This document shows, in pieces, positions 25,148 through 36,744 of a DNA stretch of 64,000 nucleotides. Made by a program: the position numbers and the translations under genes. The stretch comes from Adineta vaga. Taxonomy: Eukaryota > Rotifera. The notes under the pieces are model-generated. The model worked only from the letters and a program-made list of their open reading frames with translations, did no database searches and had not been told where the DNA came from. Position 1 is the first letter of the stretch, and every line of letters starts with the position of its first letter. Location: contig CP075492.1 in NCBI GenBank assembly GCA_021613535.1, positions 7,812,001 to 7,876,000 on the forward strand, written 5' to 3'.

Positions 25148-28100
25148 ATGTACGATCGAGCATCACGTACTTTTCATCAAACAACAGGATGTACACTAGA
25201 TCATGTAGGCCCTGGAACATATGATCATCAACGAAGAAAACTACTTGACGGTAAGCATACTTCTGTTTTCACATGGATTAGTTTTCAAGATTTGTTTTTT
25301 GTTTTACAGAAGGTTATGCTCCATTTTTATCGTTGGCAAATCGCGGACACATATTTTCTAATGATGAAAATCCTGGACCAGGTCAATATGAGCTTCGTAA
25401 TGCTCATCTTTCGACTGTTAAAGTAAGAGATATCTGTTCTAATTGGAATTATCATTTCATCGAAGAGTAAACAAAAGAATCGGTTTCGATTGTCATTTTT
25501 ATTTTTTATTTTCCAAGTACACGTCTAAGAAAAAAAGCTTTTAGTGTAATCAATTATCATCGTTGTTGAACGATGAAATAGTACACTTGAGAAAATAGTG
25601 TTTTGAAAAGATCTTCTTGTCTTGTTTTGTTTTTTTTACTTCGGTAAGAAAAAGAGATAAAATCTGCTTGTTGTTGTTGTTGTTGTTGTTTTTCTTTATT
25701 CCGTGTTGCATAAACGTTCAACTGACATGGCCCGAACCTTTGAACGCTTTTCTTCATTGATATGTGGTTGAAGAGCACTGAGCAGTTCATCGGTTATTGC
25801 ATAAGTTAAAGCAGGACAATCAAGAAATGGTAAAAATGAATTAGCTGTTTCATAAAGATTGAAATATTTTTCCGTAAATCTTTCCAATTGATTATGTTGT
25901 TGTTCTGACCATTGAGAATAATCATTTTTCGTATTACTGAATTTCAATAGAAACAATTTTTTATCGTCATCAGTAACATGTTTACTTTCAAGTAACATGG
26001 TCTTTAAAAATGGTAAATTCCATTCGATTTTATAAGCGGGATTTTCATTTGGAGTATGAACCACAGTAAATAATAATTTCAAAGGATTCAAATGACGCAT
26101 AAGACTTGCTTTTGGTTTGAGAAATGTTGCAGTTGGTGAAGTTGATGATTGTTGCTGATGATGAAGAAGTGGTTTTCCGTGAATTAATGTTAGAAAAAAT
26201 ACGAAGAATATGAACAAGATGAAAATCGTTGATTTGTGCATTGTTATTGATGGAGAACTGTTAGAGCAATCTAAATGTTTGTCTTGGTTTTCCTTGTGTG
26301 TCGATAGCACTCGCAAGTGAGGATGTGTGAAAAGAGAATGAGCAGGAGTAAATCTACAAAACTTTTCTAGTAGAATGAGTGTTTAAAAAGAAAAGAAACA
26401 AGAGAAATATAAGAGAGAATCTTGAACTTGCTTTTATATACTCGAAAAGAAAAGGAAGATGTCACATAAATTATCATTAGATGAATAATATTCTATGACG
26501 ACATCATATCCGTATCGGACGTCCTTTCAAAATTTTATCAACATACGTCATACGTTCTTAGATGCTTGATAAACGAACTTTATCACCGCCCGTAGATTGC
26601 CTCATTAAAGTACGCATCTATTTTTGTTGAAAGTGTTTAAATGATACGAGTAACAATAAGCGACTTTTAATTGTTAGCGAATACGCAAAAGTTAAAAATA
26701 AGTCAGTGAATTCGAATAAAAAAAATAAAACTGGGTTCTATTTTTCTTTATATTTTATTCAGACTACTATACTCGTCGTTTAATTACATATGGTAATATA
26801 ACAAACCACTATAATTTCGCTCTTTCTTGCTATAGCTTTTATGATGATTACATGGTTTTAAATAACCCATTGACCTGTTTTCGCTGTTGACGTAGGTTTG
26901 TTCTCTTTTAGGGAGGTAGTACACTTGCCAATCGAGCTAGTCGTTTCAGTTCTAAACCATCAGAAGATACACCAGGTATATACAAAAACAAAAAATCAAT
27001 TGATATCTTAAATATTTCTGTTCAATATTTCAGGACCTGGTGCATATGAACTTCGAAAAAGTCAATCGGCTCGTGTTACAGCTGCAGATATCAATAAAGT
27101 AAATAGTACTTATGACCTCGAAATAGTATCTTTATAACTATCCATTATAGCAACCACGTCAAAATCTACTGAAATACAATCGAAAATCGCTCCCACCTTC
27201 GATTCCTGATCCAAAATATGCTTATGGTTTCGAAGAAGATAATGCAGGTGTTTTAGTACCACAAAAACCACCAACTAGAGATGGTTCTATAGGTCCAGCT
27301 TTCTATAATCCACCACCGAATGTTTGTTACAATGTCATTCATGCGAAGAGAACAAGAGGGAAAATATTTTATTTTTCTATCAAATAGGTTGAAGTCGATG
27401 CTACGAAACTCTATCATGGTGTTCATTTCGGAAAATATTCAGGTAAACGTACAGATTTTGCTGGTAAAAATGGACCTGGTCCAGGCGAATATGATCCAAC
27501 TGATCCTGTTAAACTTGAAATTCATCATATAAATATGAAATCAACCGATCGTCGACCCGAATTACAAGTTGCACGATATCCTGATAATATTCTCAAAACA
27601 GCTAATAAAGAAGTAATACTTAATAGGAAAAAACTCAGTCATGCTAAAAAAAATGTTTTTATCTTTTGCATTAGAGTATACCAGGACCAGGTCAATATGC
27701 AATTAGACGTGAATTAGACCCAGAACCAAGTAAAGGTGATATAATTGGATTAGAATTCGAACGACCGCCATTTGGTTCACAAACAAAAGTAATATTTTCT
27801 ACGAAGAAAATTCTGACAAATTTTAACTCTACTTTTTCTTTCATATTCTTAGCGATTTGATAATGTATCATCGGATGTACCTGGTCCGGCATCGTATAAT
27901 GATAAATTTATGTCTGCATTTAATGGTTCTCAATCAAAACCATCAAGTTTAAAACGAAATCCTTTTAATCAAACATCAGCAAGATTTATTACTGTGGATT
28001 ATAAAGCAAGAAGTGCTCCGGGACCTGGTCAATATCGTATTGCTGGTTTCGCTGATGAAAATTTACGAAAAGCAGTTGTAGAAAGTGGTAAAAAGCCACC

Positions 28101-28868
28101 ATTCAATGTCGCATCTGTTCGAGGATTAAATATGACACGAAAAGATGAATATAATGCACCAGGTAAATCATCTATCTCATATTTAATTTTGACTATTAGT
28201 ACTATCTGTATAGGTCCAAGTAGTTACGATATTAAAACAACACCATTTAAATCAAAAATCGAACATCAAACCGCCAATTTTTCGTCCAATACTACACGAG
28301 AACTTGTTGTTGAAGTAAATCAAAATAGTTGCCATCATAATGATTGTTTGCTTGTTTATTTCCTCGAAAGGATATTCCGGGACCAACAGCATATGATGTT
28401 TCACGTGCTTATCAAGCACTTACATCTTCTCATAGACAAGGACCTCGTTCTAAGAATGCCCGTAAACGACATGCCAATTTTTAAGTGCAGCAAAACGAAC
28501 ATTTGCTGGTGATGCACCAAGTGAAACACCTGGACCTGGTGCCTATGATGGATATATTATTGAACATGCACGTGGTATTGCACCACCGCGTGATAGTCGT
28601 TTTCGTTATGAAACTTCCAAAGCACCAGGACCTGCTGATTACGAAGTAAGACAATGTAACGAATGATTTCTTGCATTCAATTTCTTTATTTTAGTTATCA
28701 CCACTTCTTCAAGATACTGTTCTTCGGGGTACATTTAATACAACATTGAATAATCCTGTTTTAACTAAGTTACATAGTCGCGCCTTACGTGAAGAGAAAT
28801 CATCGACTATGAATACTAAACCTATTGGTACTAGTGATGATACCGAAGAAGTAGTTGTTCACGCTTAA
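25148..28868 (+). CDS. STPG2: Sperm-tail PG-rich repeat protein 2 (STPG2), one-base frame break
   Basis: Axoneme/ciliary-type protein built of PGPGxY repeats. Exons 25148-25250, 25310-25422, 26912-26975, 27034-27098, 27151-27321, 27388-27612, 27675-27788, 27853-28162, 28214-28314, 28371-28645 and 28695-28868. The start MYDRASRT and the order of VGPGTYD, APFLSL, NPGPGQYE, TPGPGAYE, GPGPGEYD, IPGPGQYA, VPGPASYN, APGPGQYR, IPGPTAYD, TPGPGAYD and APGPADYE match vertebrate STPG2. The exon sum is 1715 nt, one base short of a whole number of codons. In exon 10 the frame shifts at a run of five Ts (28478-28482); six Ts would restore it and continue FLSAAKR. Intron 2 (1489 nt) hosts an antisense gene. 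Confidence 0.88.
25696..26241 (-). CDS. Small secreted protein nested antisense in STPG2 intron 2
   Basis: Single-exon ORF of 181 residues starting MHKSTIF, with a strong signal peptide (FILFIFFVFFLTLIHG, cleavage near residue 24). The mature part is charged, with few Cys (CPAL and CNTE near the end) and ends VRAMSVERLCNTE. I do not recognise a family. The ATG at 26241 is preferred because the signal peptide begins there. A Gln-rich/TTG repeat lies just downstream at about 25670-25690. It lies wholly within the intron at 25423-26911 on the opposite strand. Confidence 0.6.
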   Translation of the reverse strand: MHKSTIFILFIFFVFFLTLIHGKPLLHHQQQSSTSPTATFLKPKASLMRHLNPLKLLFTVVHTPNENPAYKIEWNLPFLKTMLLESKHVTDDDKKLFLLKFSNTKNDYSQWSEQQHNQLERFTEKYFNLYETANSFLPFLDCPALTYAITDELLSALQPHINEEKRSKVRAMSVERLCNTE

Positions 28869-29357
28869 AACTAGCATAACTAAGCACTTGAATTTCTTTC
28901 TTTCTTTCTTTCTATTTTATTCTATTTTTGTGTATACATAAAATAAATACTGAAAAATAATCTAATGCAGTGTGTTGTTTTTTTTATTCTCAAACGAACA
29001 TATCAAAAAAATTGATATCATAATCTTTGAAATAAGAATAAAAGACAACAATATGTTCATTTATGCTTCATTCTTTTTTGATTTATTTGTGTATATATAT
29101 TATGTTTTTTTTGTCAATACGAATAGATTCACACATGGACATCGATGTATTACATGACTGAATGTAAAATACATAAATAAACGTGAACATAATCGAATTA
29201 TAACACAAAACATAAAGAAAAACTAGGAAAAAAGTCGTTGATGCGAAATAAATGACTCTATGTTCGGTTTTCTTTTTTCATATTAATAAAAATAGAAAAA
29301 TGAAAATTTATCTGACTGATTTGATTCGTATAAATGAGAAAAAAAACTCTAGATATT
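28869..29357. other. Convergent 3' flanks of STPG2 and the small minus-strand gene
   Basis: A (TTTC)n tract near 28892-28912 and an AATAAA near 28942. No coding exon. Confidence 0.6.
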
Positions 29358-29736
29358 TTAATGAAGCCATTCAGATGGTGGTGGTGGTAAATTTGAACAT
29401 GGCGGAGGTAATGAACATTTTCCTTTTGATCCCGGAGAATATACATCTGGTACACAGAAGGATAACAACGATGAATGATCTAGAATACTCATACAAAAAT
29501 CAAGCGATTGATTGGTTCAATATCTTACCTATTCTAGTCTTTTGAAAAGTATACGGTGTTCGATATACAGGCAAGAAATCTTTTGTTCGATAATTATCAT
29601 AGAATTTCGATGACCAGAAAATATATTGTTTTGTTTTCATCATTTGACGATTATTATAGATCGATTTTGATTGATGTTGTGTTTCTCGTGTCGAAATCAT
29701 TGTTTCATAATATGCATCACGATGTCCGGAATACAT
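29358..29736 (-). CDS. Small hypothetical protein, two exons
   Basis: Exons 29529-29736 and 29358-29479, with a 49-nt GT–AG intron, join in phase to 109 residues. The sequence starts MYSGHRDAYYETMI and has the Tyr/Phe-rich stretch FYDNYRTKDFLPVYRTPYTF. It ends with a Pro/Cys-rich tail (SLPPPCSNLPPPP). The composition recalls small ciliary microtubule-associated proteins, but that is only an impression. The ATG directly follows TTTTTAAG, an acceptor-like site. It lies 154 bp downstream of the exportin-7 stop on the same strand, so it may share a transcript. Confidence 0.55.
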
Positions 29737-29890
29737 CTTAAAAATAACAACAACGAATACAGATATGTATAAAAGAACATGTTAAAAGACAGTTATAATT
29801 TGTGTTCAATTCCTTGTCTAATATGATAAATGTTTAAAAAAAATAGTTATATGAACAAAAAAAAACAGATTTACAAAAAAAAAGAATTCA

Positions 29891-32800
29891 TCACAGGGTC
29901 ATTAACTCTTCAACAGGAGCCGTCGTCGAAGATGACGACGGTATCAAATTTGAAATAGCAATTGTAACTGGAACATTTGAGGAAATAACTGATGATGGAC
30001 GTAACACAGATGCTGACGATAATTCCGTATTTGTTGTATTTATTGAATCTTGTATATCACTTCGGAATTGTGTTATATTTTGAGTAAAATTTTCCTTATT
30101 TGATTCTGTTAATGTACGATCAATACCGACCATTAAATTATCTAATGCTGTTGATAAAATTGCTTGTTTAGCTTGCGTATGACCGAATAATAATTGTTGT
30201 TTAATTTCAGTAAAGAAATTATTTTCATTCAGTAATATAAGACCAAGAAGAGGCTTGGAAATTGTATAAATATTTCTAAAAATTAGATTTAAAAGAAAAT
30301 ATTCATTACATAGTAAGTACTAGTTTTTTTGGTAACTGATGAATCAGCTTACCTGCATTCGGCATATATAATTCCATTCATTAAATTCACTAGTATCTGT
30401 CGAAATAAACTTTCATATTTTTGAGCATTTGCCATGAGATTTGTTGATGCTGTTTTCTTTTTCACAGAACGAAATATATGGAATAAATAAGCATCTAGAT
30501 ATACACAGCAAGAATTTTGTATGGTTTGTTCGTATGAAACGAATCCTTCGCTTATTGTTTCAAGTACATAACCAAATAATGGAATAGATAAATTTGCTAG
30601 AAAATCAATTTTAATTATTGATAAACTTTCAATTAAAGAAAAATAGGCCGTTGTTAATTTCGGATACGAAAATAAGTCCGTTTTTTTAATAGATGTTAAT
30701 ATGGCAATGAATACTTGTAAACAATTATCAAAACATGGATCTGAATAAAGTTGAAAAACACCAAAATTTAGATAATTACCTACAAATCAAATGCATATCT
30801 TTGAATATCTGTAATCTTATCAAATCCTTTCTTACCAACTAAACATGTTTGTATAATTTTTAAGCATGTTGTAATAGGTTTTAGTTTGGATTTATAATAT
30901 AGAGTTCCATCACTTTCTGGTACTGTTGTATTAACATGTACGAGTGTTTTAGTTTGAAATATATAAAGTAAATTTGATGTTTCACGAAATAATAAATAAG
31001 CATTTGCTTTCGTTGGATCGAATACTAAACGATCTTGTCGATTCGCTGCTAATTCATGAATAAATTTTAATAGAGGATTATAAACTTCGAGTCGATCATA
31101 GAAAACATAAAGAGCTTTGAGAAATATCGGTAAATAAGATGGATATAACCAATCAAAAAATGAATTATAAGCTTGTTTAGAAAGTAAGGAACTGCATAGA
31201 CCACGAAGATCACGAGTTATACCAATAATAAGTGATTGAACTTCATCAAGAGATGCTGAAGTTGGACTGAAAAAGACAATTGAATTTTAGAACAAAATGT
31301 TATCATGAATGAAAAAATCTTTTCTTACTTAAATTGATTTATAGTTGTGAATTGTCCTGAATTCATTGATGAAAAATCCGCAAATTCTTTAAAGATTTGT
31401 ACTAATCTTGTACATTGAGTTGTAAATGGTATCATAAATGCTTCGACACGATCATCATCATCTTCATCATAACGAAAATCATGCATCAACATTCGTCCAA
31501 TTGCCGAATAGAATGTTGTTCGTAAACGTGACCAACTACTTGCCGTTATCGTACTATTATGTGAACGTTTTGCCGAGAAGATTGGATGAAGAAATGGAAA
31601 GAGTTCTTGCGTATGATTATTAATAAAATATTGTATCGGATCAAGTTTAACTAATTTACGTACACTTTGATATCCATGAGTTAATTCACTAAAACATCCG
31701 ACAGTTCGTTCAATTAATTTATCTGATATAATGGAATATTGTAAATTAGTAAACAATTTCTTTACAAAGATACATAATAATTGTTCTTCATCGGTAATAC
31801 CTAAACGATAGAAACAAACAAACGGAAACTGATCGTGTGTCAATTATTCATGATTTAGTTTTCTACCGAGATGTTTAAAAAGTACTTGATAGATTTTATC
31901 CGATCTTCCATGATCACCAACATATTGTTTACGAAATTGATCGAAAAAGAAAAGAACAGCTAATTCTAATTTTTCGGAATAAGGTGTGGTATTGATTTTT
32001 TCTGTTGCTGTTGTTGTTGTTATTGCTGTATTGATCGGTTTTTGATTATTTTCATGTGAAGTTTTCTGTTGAATATATGTCATCAATTGTAAAACACGTA
32101 CAACTAATTCACCATCGAATAAATCTTGATCATCATTTGACATGGATAATGATGATAATGTTATACCACGTGCGCCAAGTACACAGCCAAGAACATAAAT
32201 CAAAAAAGTTAAACGTCGTTCAACTGTTTCAGAATTGACTGCCTGAAAGTTGAAAATTTAGTAGAAAAGAAAAAAATCATAAATGAAATTTACCTGTTGA
32301 TATTGTTGAGCTATATCATCGAAAAAATTACAAAGAAGAACACAAGTCTTATTATAATCTAATCTTGACATAATACTAATCATGTCTAATTGTTGTTGTA
32401 ATATTGTTTGATCATTATCAAATAATTCATTATAAAGTGTTTCATCTGTATTCAATGCATCTAAACGTGATTGAATATAATATGCAACTATTTGTGGAAC
32501 ATAAATATCTAGTAAATGTAAAGTTGACGATTCATCTGTATCGGATAATTTCGATATATGAGATAGAAATGCAACTATTTTTGACCAAAATGATAAAATA
32601 TAATGTAGAGTATTGGGTGATAAATGATATTGTCGATGATGATGAACACTTAATAGATGATCGATAGTAAAACGAAATAATCGCTCCATAAAAACTTGAT
32701 AATTATCAATTCGAACTAATTCATGTAATTGTGCATTGGATTTCAAACGAGCAATTAATCGACAAAATTCATGTAGAGATTTTTCATCTGCTAGAAGACC

Positions 32801-33966
32801 ACCGGGTTGTTCAAGAATTGATCGAATTCCTACAATAAAATATCTCATTGAAATACAATCTTTCATGTTTTCTTTTATCTCTTTCGAACTTACCATATGT
32901 AATTAAATTCAATACAATTAAACGTTCATTCGTATTCAATAAAGATCGTCGTACACTTGATAACTGAACAAGACATGATATAGCAATGGGTACAAGTGTT
33001 GTATTTGAGAAAAGAAAATAATACGAAAAATACAATTGATAAAAACTTCCATCAATCATATGATCATGCCATGCTATTGGAACTTGTAAAGTTAAATGTT
33101 CATCGGAAATATCCACATCTTGTACACTAGAACCAGTTCCTAGAGGCAGAAGATAAGAAAACATATTGATTCGATATCTCAATCGTCCTAACGTATTTAC
33201 CAAGAAAATCATAGGTTAAACAACTTAATGCTAATGAAAGTAATTTCTCAACAACTATGTAATAATTTGATTGTAATTGAGCAGTATGAATTGTTTTGGG
33301 ATAGTCAGTAAATTCAATGGATAAACCTAACGCTTTCTTTTGATTAACAATGACATCACGTAAAAATTTACAAGCAAATAAATAGATATCAATTAATTTC
33401 ATATCTCGAAATGAAATACAAATTTTTCGATGCTTTGTAAATGCTCTTGCAGTTGTTTCATCATCATTTGGAACACTCATTTCTGTAAGAATAGCAATAA
33501 GAATTTGTAGAGCAACAGCAAAATGTGATGGATTAGTTTGAAATTTAAGTAAATCATCTGTAAATGTTTGAAATGGATATGTTTCATTATTCACTGTAGG
33601 ATTTAAATCAAACCAGAAATTTTTCGTTAAACGTGCATATAATTTCACTAATTCAGCTGAGACAAACTGAGCTAAAGAAGTATTATGTTTATATAGATAT
33701 TCAAGAATATATGTACGTAATTCATATCGTTCAGCAAAGGATATAGATGATGGAGTTGAAATACAATTGAAATGTTTAATAAGTGTTGTAGCACCAAAAA
33801 ATTGAGTATAAGGAGTTAATGCACGATCAAGTAAGACACGACATTGTGCAAGACAATTTGGTTGATTAACAAATGTTTCAAGACGTTGAGAAGCAAGTCG
33901 CATTTGATCATTATTTCCACTTCCATATAATTGACTACATAAATGTTCAATTTCTAAAGCATCCAT
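29891..33966 (-). CDS. XPO7: Exportin-7 (RanBP16), importin-beta family
   Basis: RanGTP-dependent nuclear transport receptor made of HEAT repeats. Exons 33201-33966, 32894-33139, 32294-32829, 31867-32242, 31329-31800, 30836-31266, 30353-30779 and 29891-30275 join to 1212 residues. Family landmarks in order: LENLCxQLY-like start (IEHLCSQLYGSG), LYARLTKNFWFDLNP, TKHRKICISFRD, SCLVQLSSVRRSLLN, FCRLIARLKSNAQL, CRxQL-like RLDYNKTCVLLCNFFDD, DLFDGELVVRVLQLM, FFDQFRKQYVGD, GYQSVRKLVKLDPIQ, NHTQELFPFLHP, RTTFYSAIGRMLM, KPLLGLILLNE. It is longer than vertebrate XPO7 (about 1087) through Thr/Ser-rich inserts. RANBP17 is the alternative paralogue. The apparent stop near 31844 lies in a 66-nt intron (31801-31866). 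Confidence 0.93.
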
Positions 33967-34359
33967 TCTTCGACAGACAGAAAATCTTGCAAATGTAGTA
34001 GTTGACACCACTCTTTCCTCTCGAAATCGATCGAAACGAGAAAAAAAAAGAGAAAAAATATTGGATCTAATAAAACTACATATCGTTTTTAACCAATTGA
34101 ATATTTCAATAAAAAATCCAAAGAAAAAATGGAAAATTTCAATAATTCGAATGAATTTATTTTTAAGAAATTAATCCGGTTAATTATAAGATTAGTTAAA
34201 AACAAAAATGATAGATGTCGCTGATCAATGAATACAATGATAATTCTTTTCCAAACTTTTAAGTCTTGAAATATGGATATTAAAAAATAATAACAATACA
34301 ATGCTTGTCTACTAGATATCTATTTATTTCAGAAGAAGAAAAATTCAGCAATAATCTTT
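33967..34359. other. Short spacer between cystatin and exportin-7 (same strand)
   Basis: 393 bp, AT-rich, holding the cystatin 3' UTR and the exportin-7 5' flank. Nothing else seen. Confidence 0.6.
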
Positions 34360-34979
34360 CTAATAATTAAAATACGTTAATGGATCATCTAAATAAAATG
34401 AAAACTATCGTTATTATTCATTTAAATTGAAAAGAATATTTATATACCTTCAGTAAACACACATGTTGCAATATTATGTTTAATCACTTCGTGTAAAGCA
34501 TAGAAATCACATTTATCTTGACTTTTATGACGATGGACACGAATATGAATATATAAACCATCACCAATTGAAACTTTTAGAAAATAATTTATTCCATAAG
34601 CAATTTCTTCTTCTGCATATTTTGTTACTCTAAAGATATTTTCTTTTAAAATAATTTATCACTCGATAACATTCAATGGAAAATTTACTTCCAGTTAGCG
34701 ATATGTTTTTCTCGATGTTCTTCGGTAAAACGATGTACTCGATGTTCATTATGTTTTCTATAGAGTGTATCTATTGCAGAATAGATTACTTCCGGACGTT
34801 CGCTATTGAAAGAAAAAGATACAAATAATAAATTACATGAATTTCGTTAAATAAACCTTATTTTCTGAATTTCTGGTGTTGTATCCTACAATGATAGAAT
34901 TAACACCAGAAAAAACAACAACAATTATAAATCAACAAACCATTACCGGACTCATTGAATTGTGATGTTCATCCGACAT
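34360..34979 (-). CDS. Cystatin A/B-like (stefin) cysteine protease inhibitor
   Basis: Five small exons, 34947-34979, 34857-34885, 34689-34802, 34448-34629 and 34360-34388, join in phase to 128 residues; no single ORF exceeds 60 codons. The core AYGINYFLKVSIGDGLYIH then RVHRH matches the stefin strand-loop-strand (AGxNYFIKVxxGDxxYxH). The C-terminus DDPLTYFNY mirrors the stefin DELTYF ending. The inhibitory loop, QxVxG in active stefins, reads EEIAYG: the Gln is replaced. No signal peptide, as for intracellular stefins. A longer N-terminus than usual precedes the core. Inhibitory activity is uncertain. Confidence 0.75.
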
Positions 34980-35434
34980 TGTTATAATTTGCAATGATGT
35001 CAATTTCTAGATGTTTTTTTCTCTTCTTCAAAATAAGTTTCGCGATGTAACGACAGTGTTTTTCTGAGCGCAATGATAAAGAAAAGCAAGAGCCTGAATT
35101 CAACTATCGACTGATATGTTTACAGAAGAAAATATTTATAGAATTTTCTTTTCTTTCTCTCTATATCTCTATCTGTTTGTTTTTGGTCTTTTCTTAGATC
35201 GTGTAATCCTTCTTTCAACTAAAATGTCATAACGATAATCTGATTGAGGAACTTACAGATTTTCAAGTAATAGTAGCAAAAACGAAGAATAGACAAACCT
35301 TTTCCTACAAATCAACGTCTTATATTCTTTCGTTTATTCGTATCAATATACTAATCACTTCTTTTTCTTCTTCAATGATTTGATTATAGAAGTTACATAT
35401 TGAATATATTTTAGAGATAAAACCTATCTTTTGT
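34980..35434. other. Spacer between sterol methyltransferase and cystatin (same strand)
   Basis: 455 bp; no exon found. It should contain the methyltransferase 3' UTR and the cystatin promoter or trans-splice signals. Confidence 0.55.
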
Positions 35435-36483
35435 TTATTTTACTTTTCGAGCAAGAAAAAAGAAATAAGGAGTAAAAATGCCACTTTCACCGGCTTGTAT
35501 CATAACATGAGCTGTGTTTTCAAGTATATTAAGTGTTGCGAGACTTCCTTCAGCTGCTAACCAACTCTTTTCCATAAGCCATACCATATTACGTGTTAAC
35601 CATCGACCTAACACCGTCGTACGAAAATTTCCAATTGATAAAAACGAATCAGCACCTTTCAATGGTTGGTACCATGGAATATCAGCAGGCGGTAAATCTT
35701 TACTTTCTTCGACAATAAAACCGACCGATTGAAGATCATGAACTAATTGTTTGGTCGATTGCAGTTCCGGTAAAGCACTTGCATCTTCAGTTAAACGTTT
35801 TAATTCCATATGTTGAGAATTTCGAAGATCATATTTATCAGTTAAACAACAATCATACCCAACAAATGAACCACCTGGCTTAAGAACACGAAAAACTTCT
35901 GCACAACATTGTGCCTAGAAAAATATAGATTTCATTCACGGTTGTTTCTCTCTCTCCAAAGATATCGTACTTTATTCGGTGAATGACATACAGCTTCGAT
36001 AACATAAACATGATCAAACGTATTATCTTCAAATGGTAATTTCATAAAATCACCATGAATAAACGAACAATTCGTCGGTATACCAATAGTTTTTGCTCGT
36101 TGAATTTGATATTCACAAATCGATATTCCAGTAATATGTGCATTAGTTAAATAGGCAATACGTCGTAAAGGTCCACCTACTCCACAACCCATATCAAGAA
36201 TTTGATCCCCTGGTTTTGCTTGCATCTTCAATGCTAAATAAGATTCATGTCGTTGTATTGATTCAACTAATGTTTCGCATTGATATCGATTAGCAAAATG
36301 AAAACTTTGACCCCATCCATATTCGAAGAAATCAGTTGCTAAATTATAAAATTTTGATACAAGATTTTTATATTGATCTTTGCGTAAATCATTCGTTGAA
36401 GTTTTTTCGCTTAGTTTATTAAATAAGGATAGTTCTTCACGAACAGCTCCATTGGAACGATGGATAATCGCTTTCTCTGCCAT
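35435..36483 (-). CDS. SMT: Sterol C-24 methyltransferase (SMT/ERG6 type)
   Basis: SAM-dependent enzyme that adds a methyl group at C-24 of the sterol side chain, a step typical of plants and fungi. Exons 35971-36483 and 35435-35914 (56-nt intron) give 330 residues. The sterol-binding signature FFEYGWGQSFHFANRY, the SAM motif DMGCGVGGPLRRIA, HITGISICEYQIQRA, the YVIEAVCHSPNK region and VFRVLKPGGSFVGYD are all in place. The second half ends SGIFTPYFFFLARK, as in SMT C-terminal domains. Neighbours and introns are typical of this genome, so it is not a contaminant. Sterol versus another cyclic substrate cannot be proven here, but the EYGWG motif is SMT-specific. Confidence 0.9.
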
Positions 36484-36744
36484 GACATACCAAGTAAAAT
36501 TATTAATACAGATAGAAAATTCGGTACTAGAATGGGGTGATGTATATTCTTTTTCTATTCGCTCTATTTCATAGATGACGCTGAAAACACTTCGATATCA
36601 TTTCTAAAGATGTATTCTATCACATAAAAAATCATTAAAACTAAAGTAAATTCAGCTTTATTTTCAAGATTTTTATTCAATGAGATATAAAAATTTAGAA
36701 ATGATTTCAAATCAATGTTTTATTGACTAAACTATAGTATCAAA

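Noticed and set aside
28462-28490. A 29-nt intron that would repair the STPG2 frame
   Set aside because: GT and AG are present and the frame closes, but 29 nt is much shorter than any other intron here (minimum about 48) and it would delete the conserved-looking FLSAAKR stretch. Kept only as an alternative.
31801-31866. Apparent in-frame stop in exportin-7 near 31844
   Set aside because: A 66-nt intron with GTAGAA donor and GTTTAG acceptor removes it; the join HLGITDEEQLL matches the family exactly.
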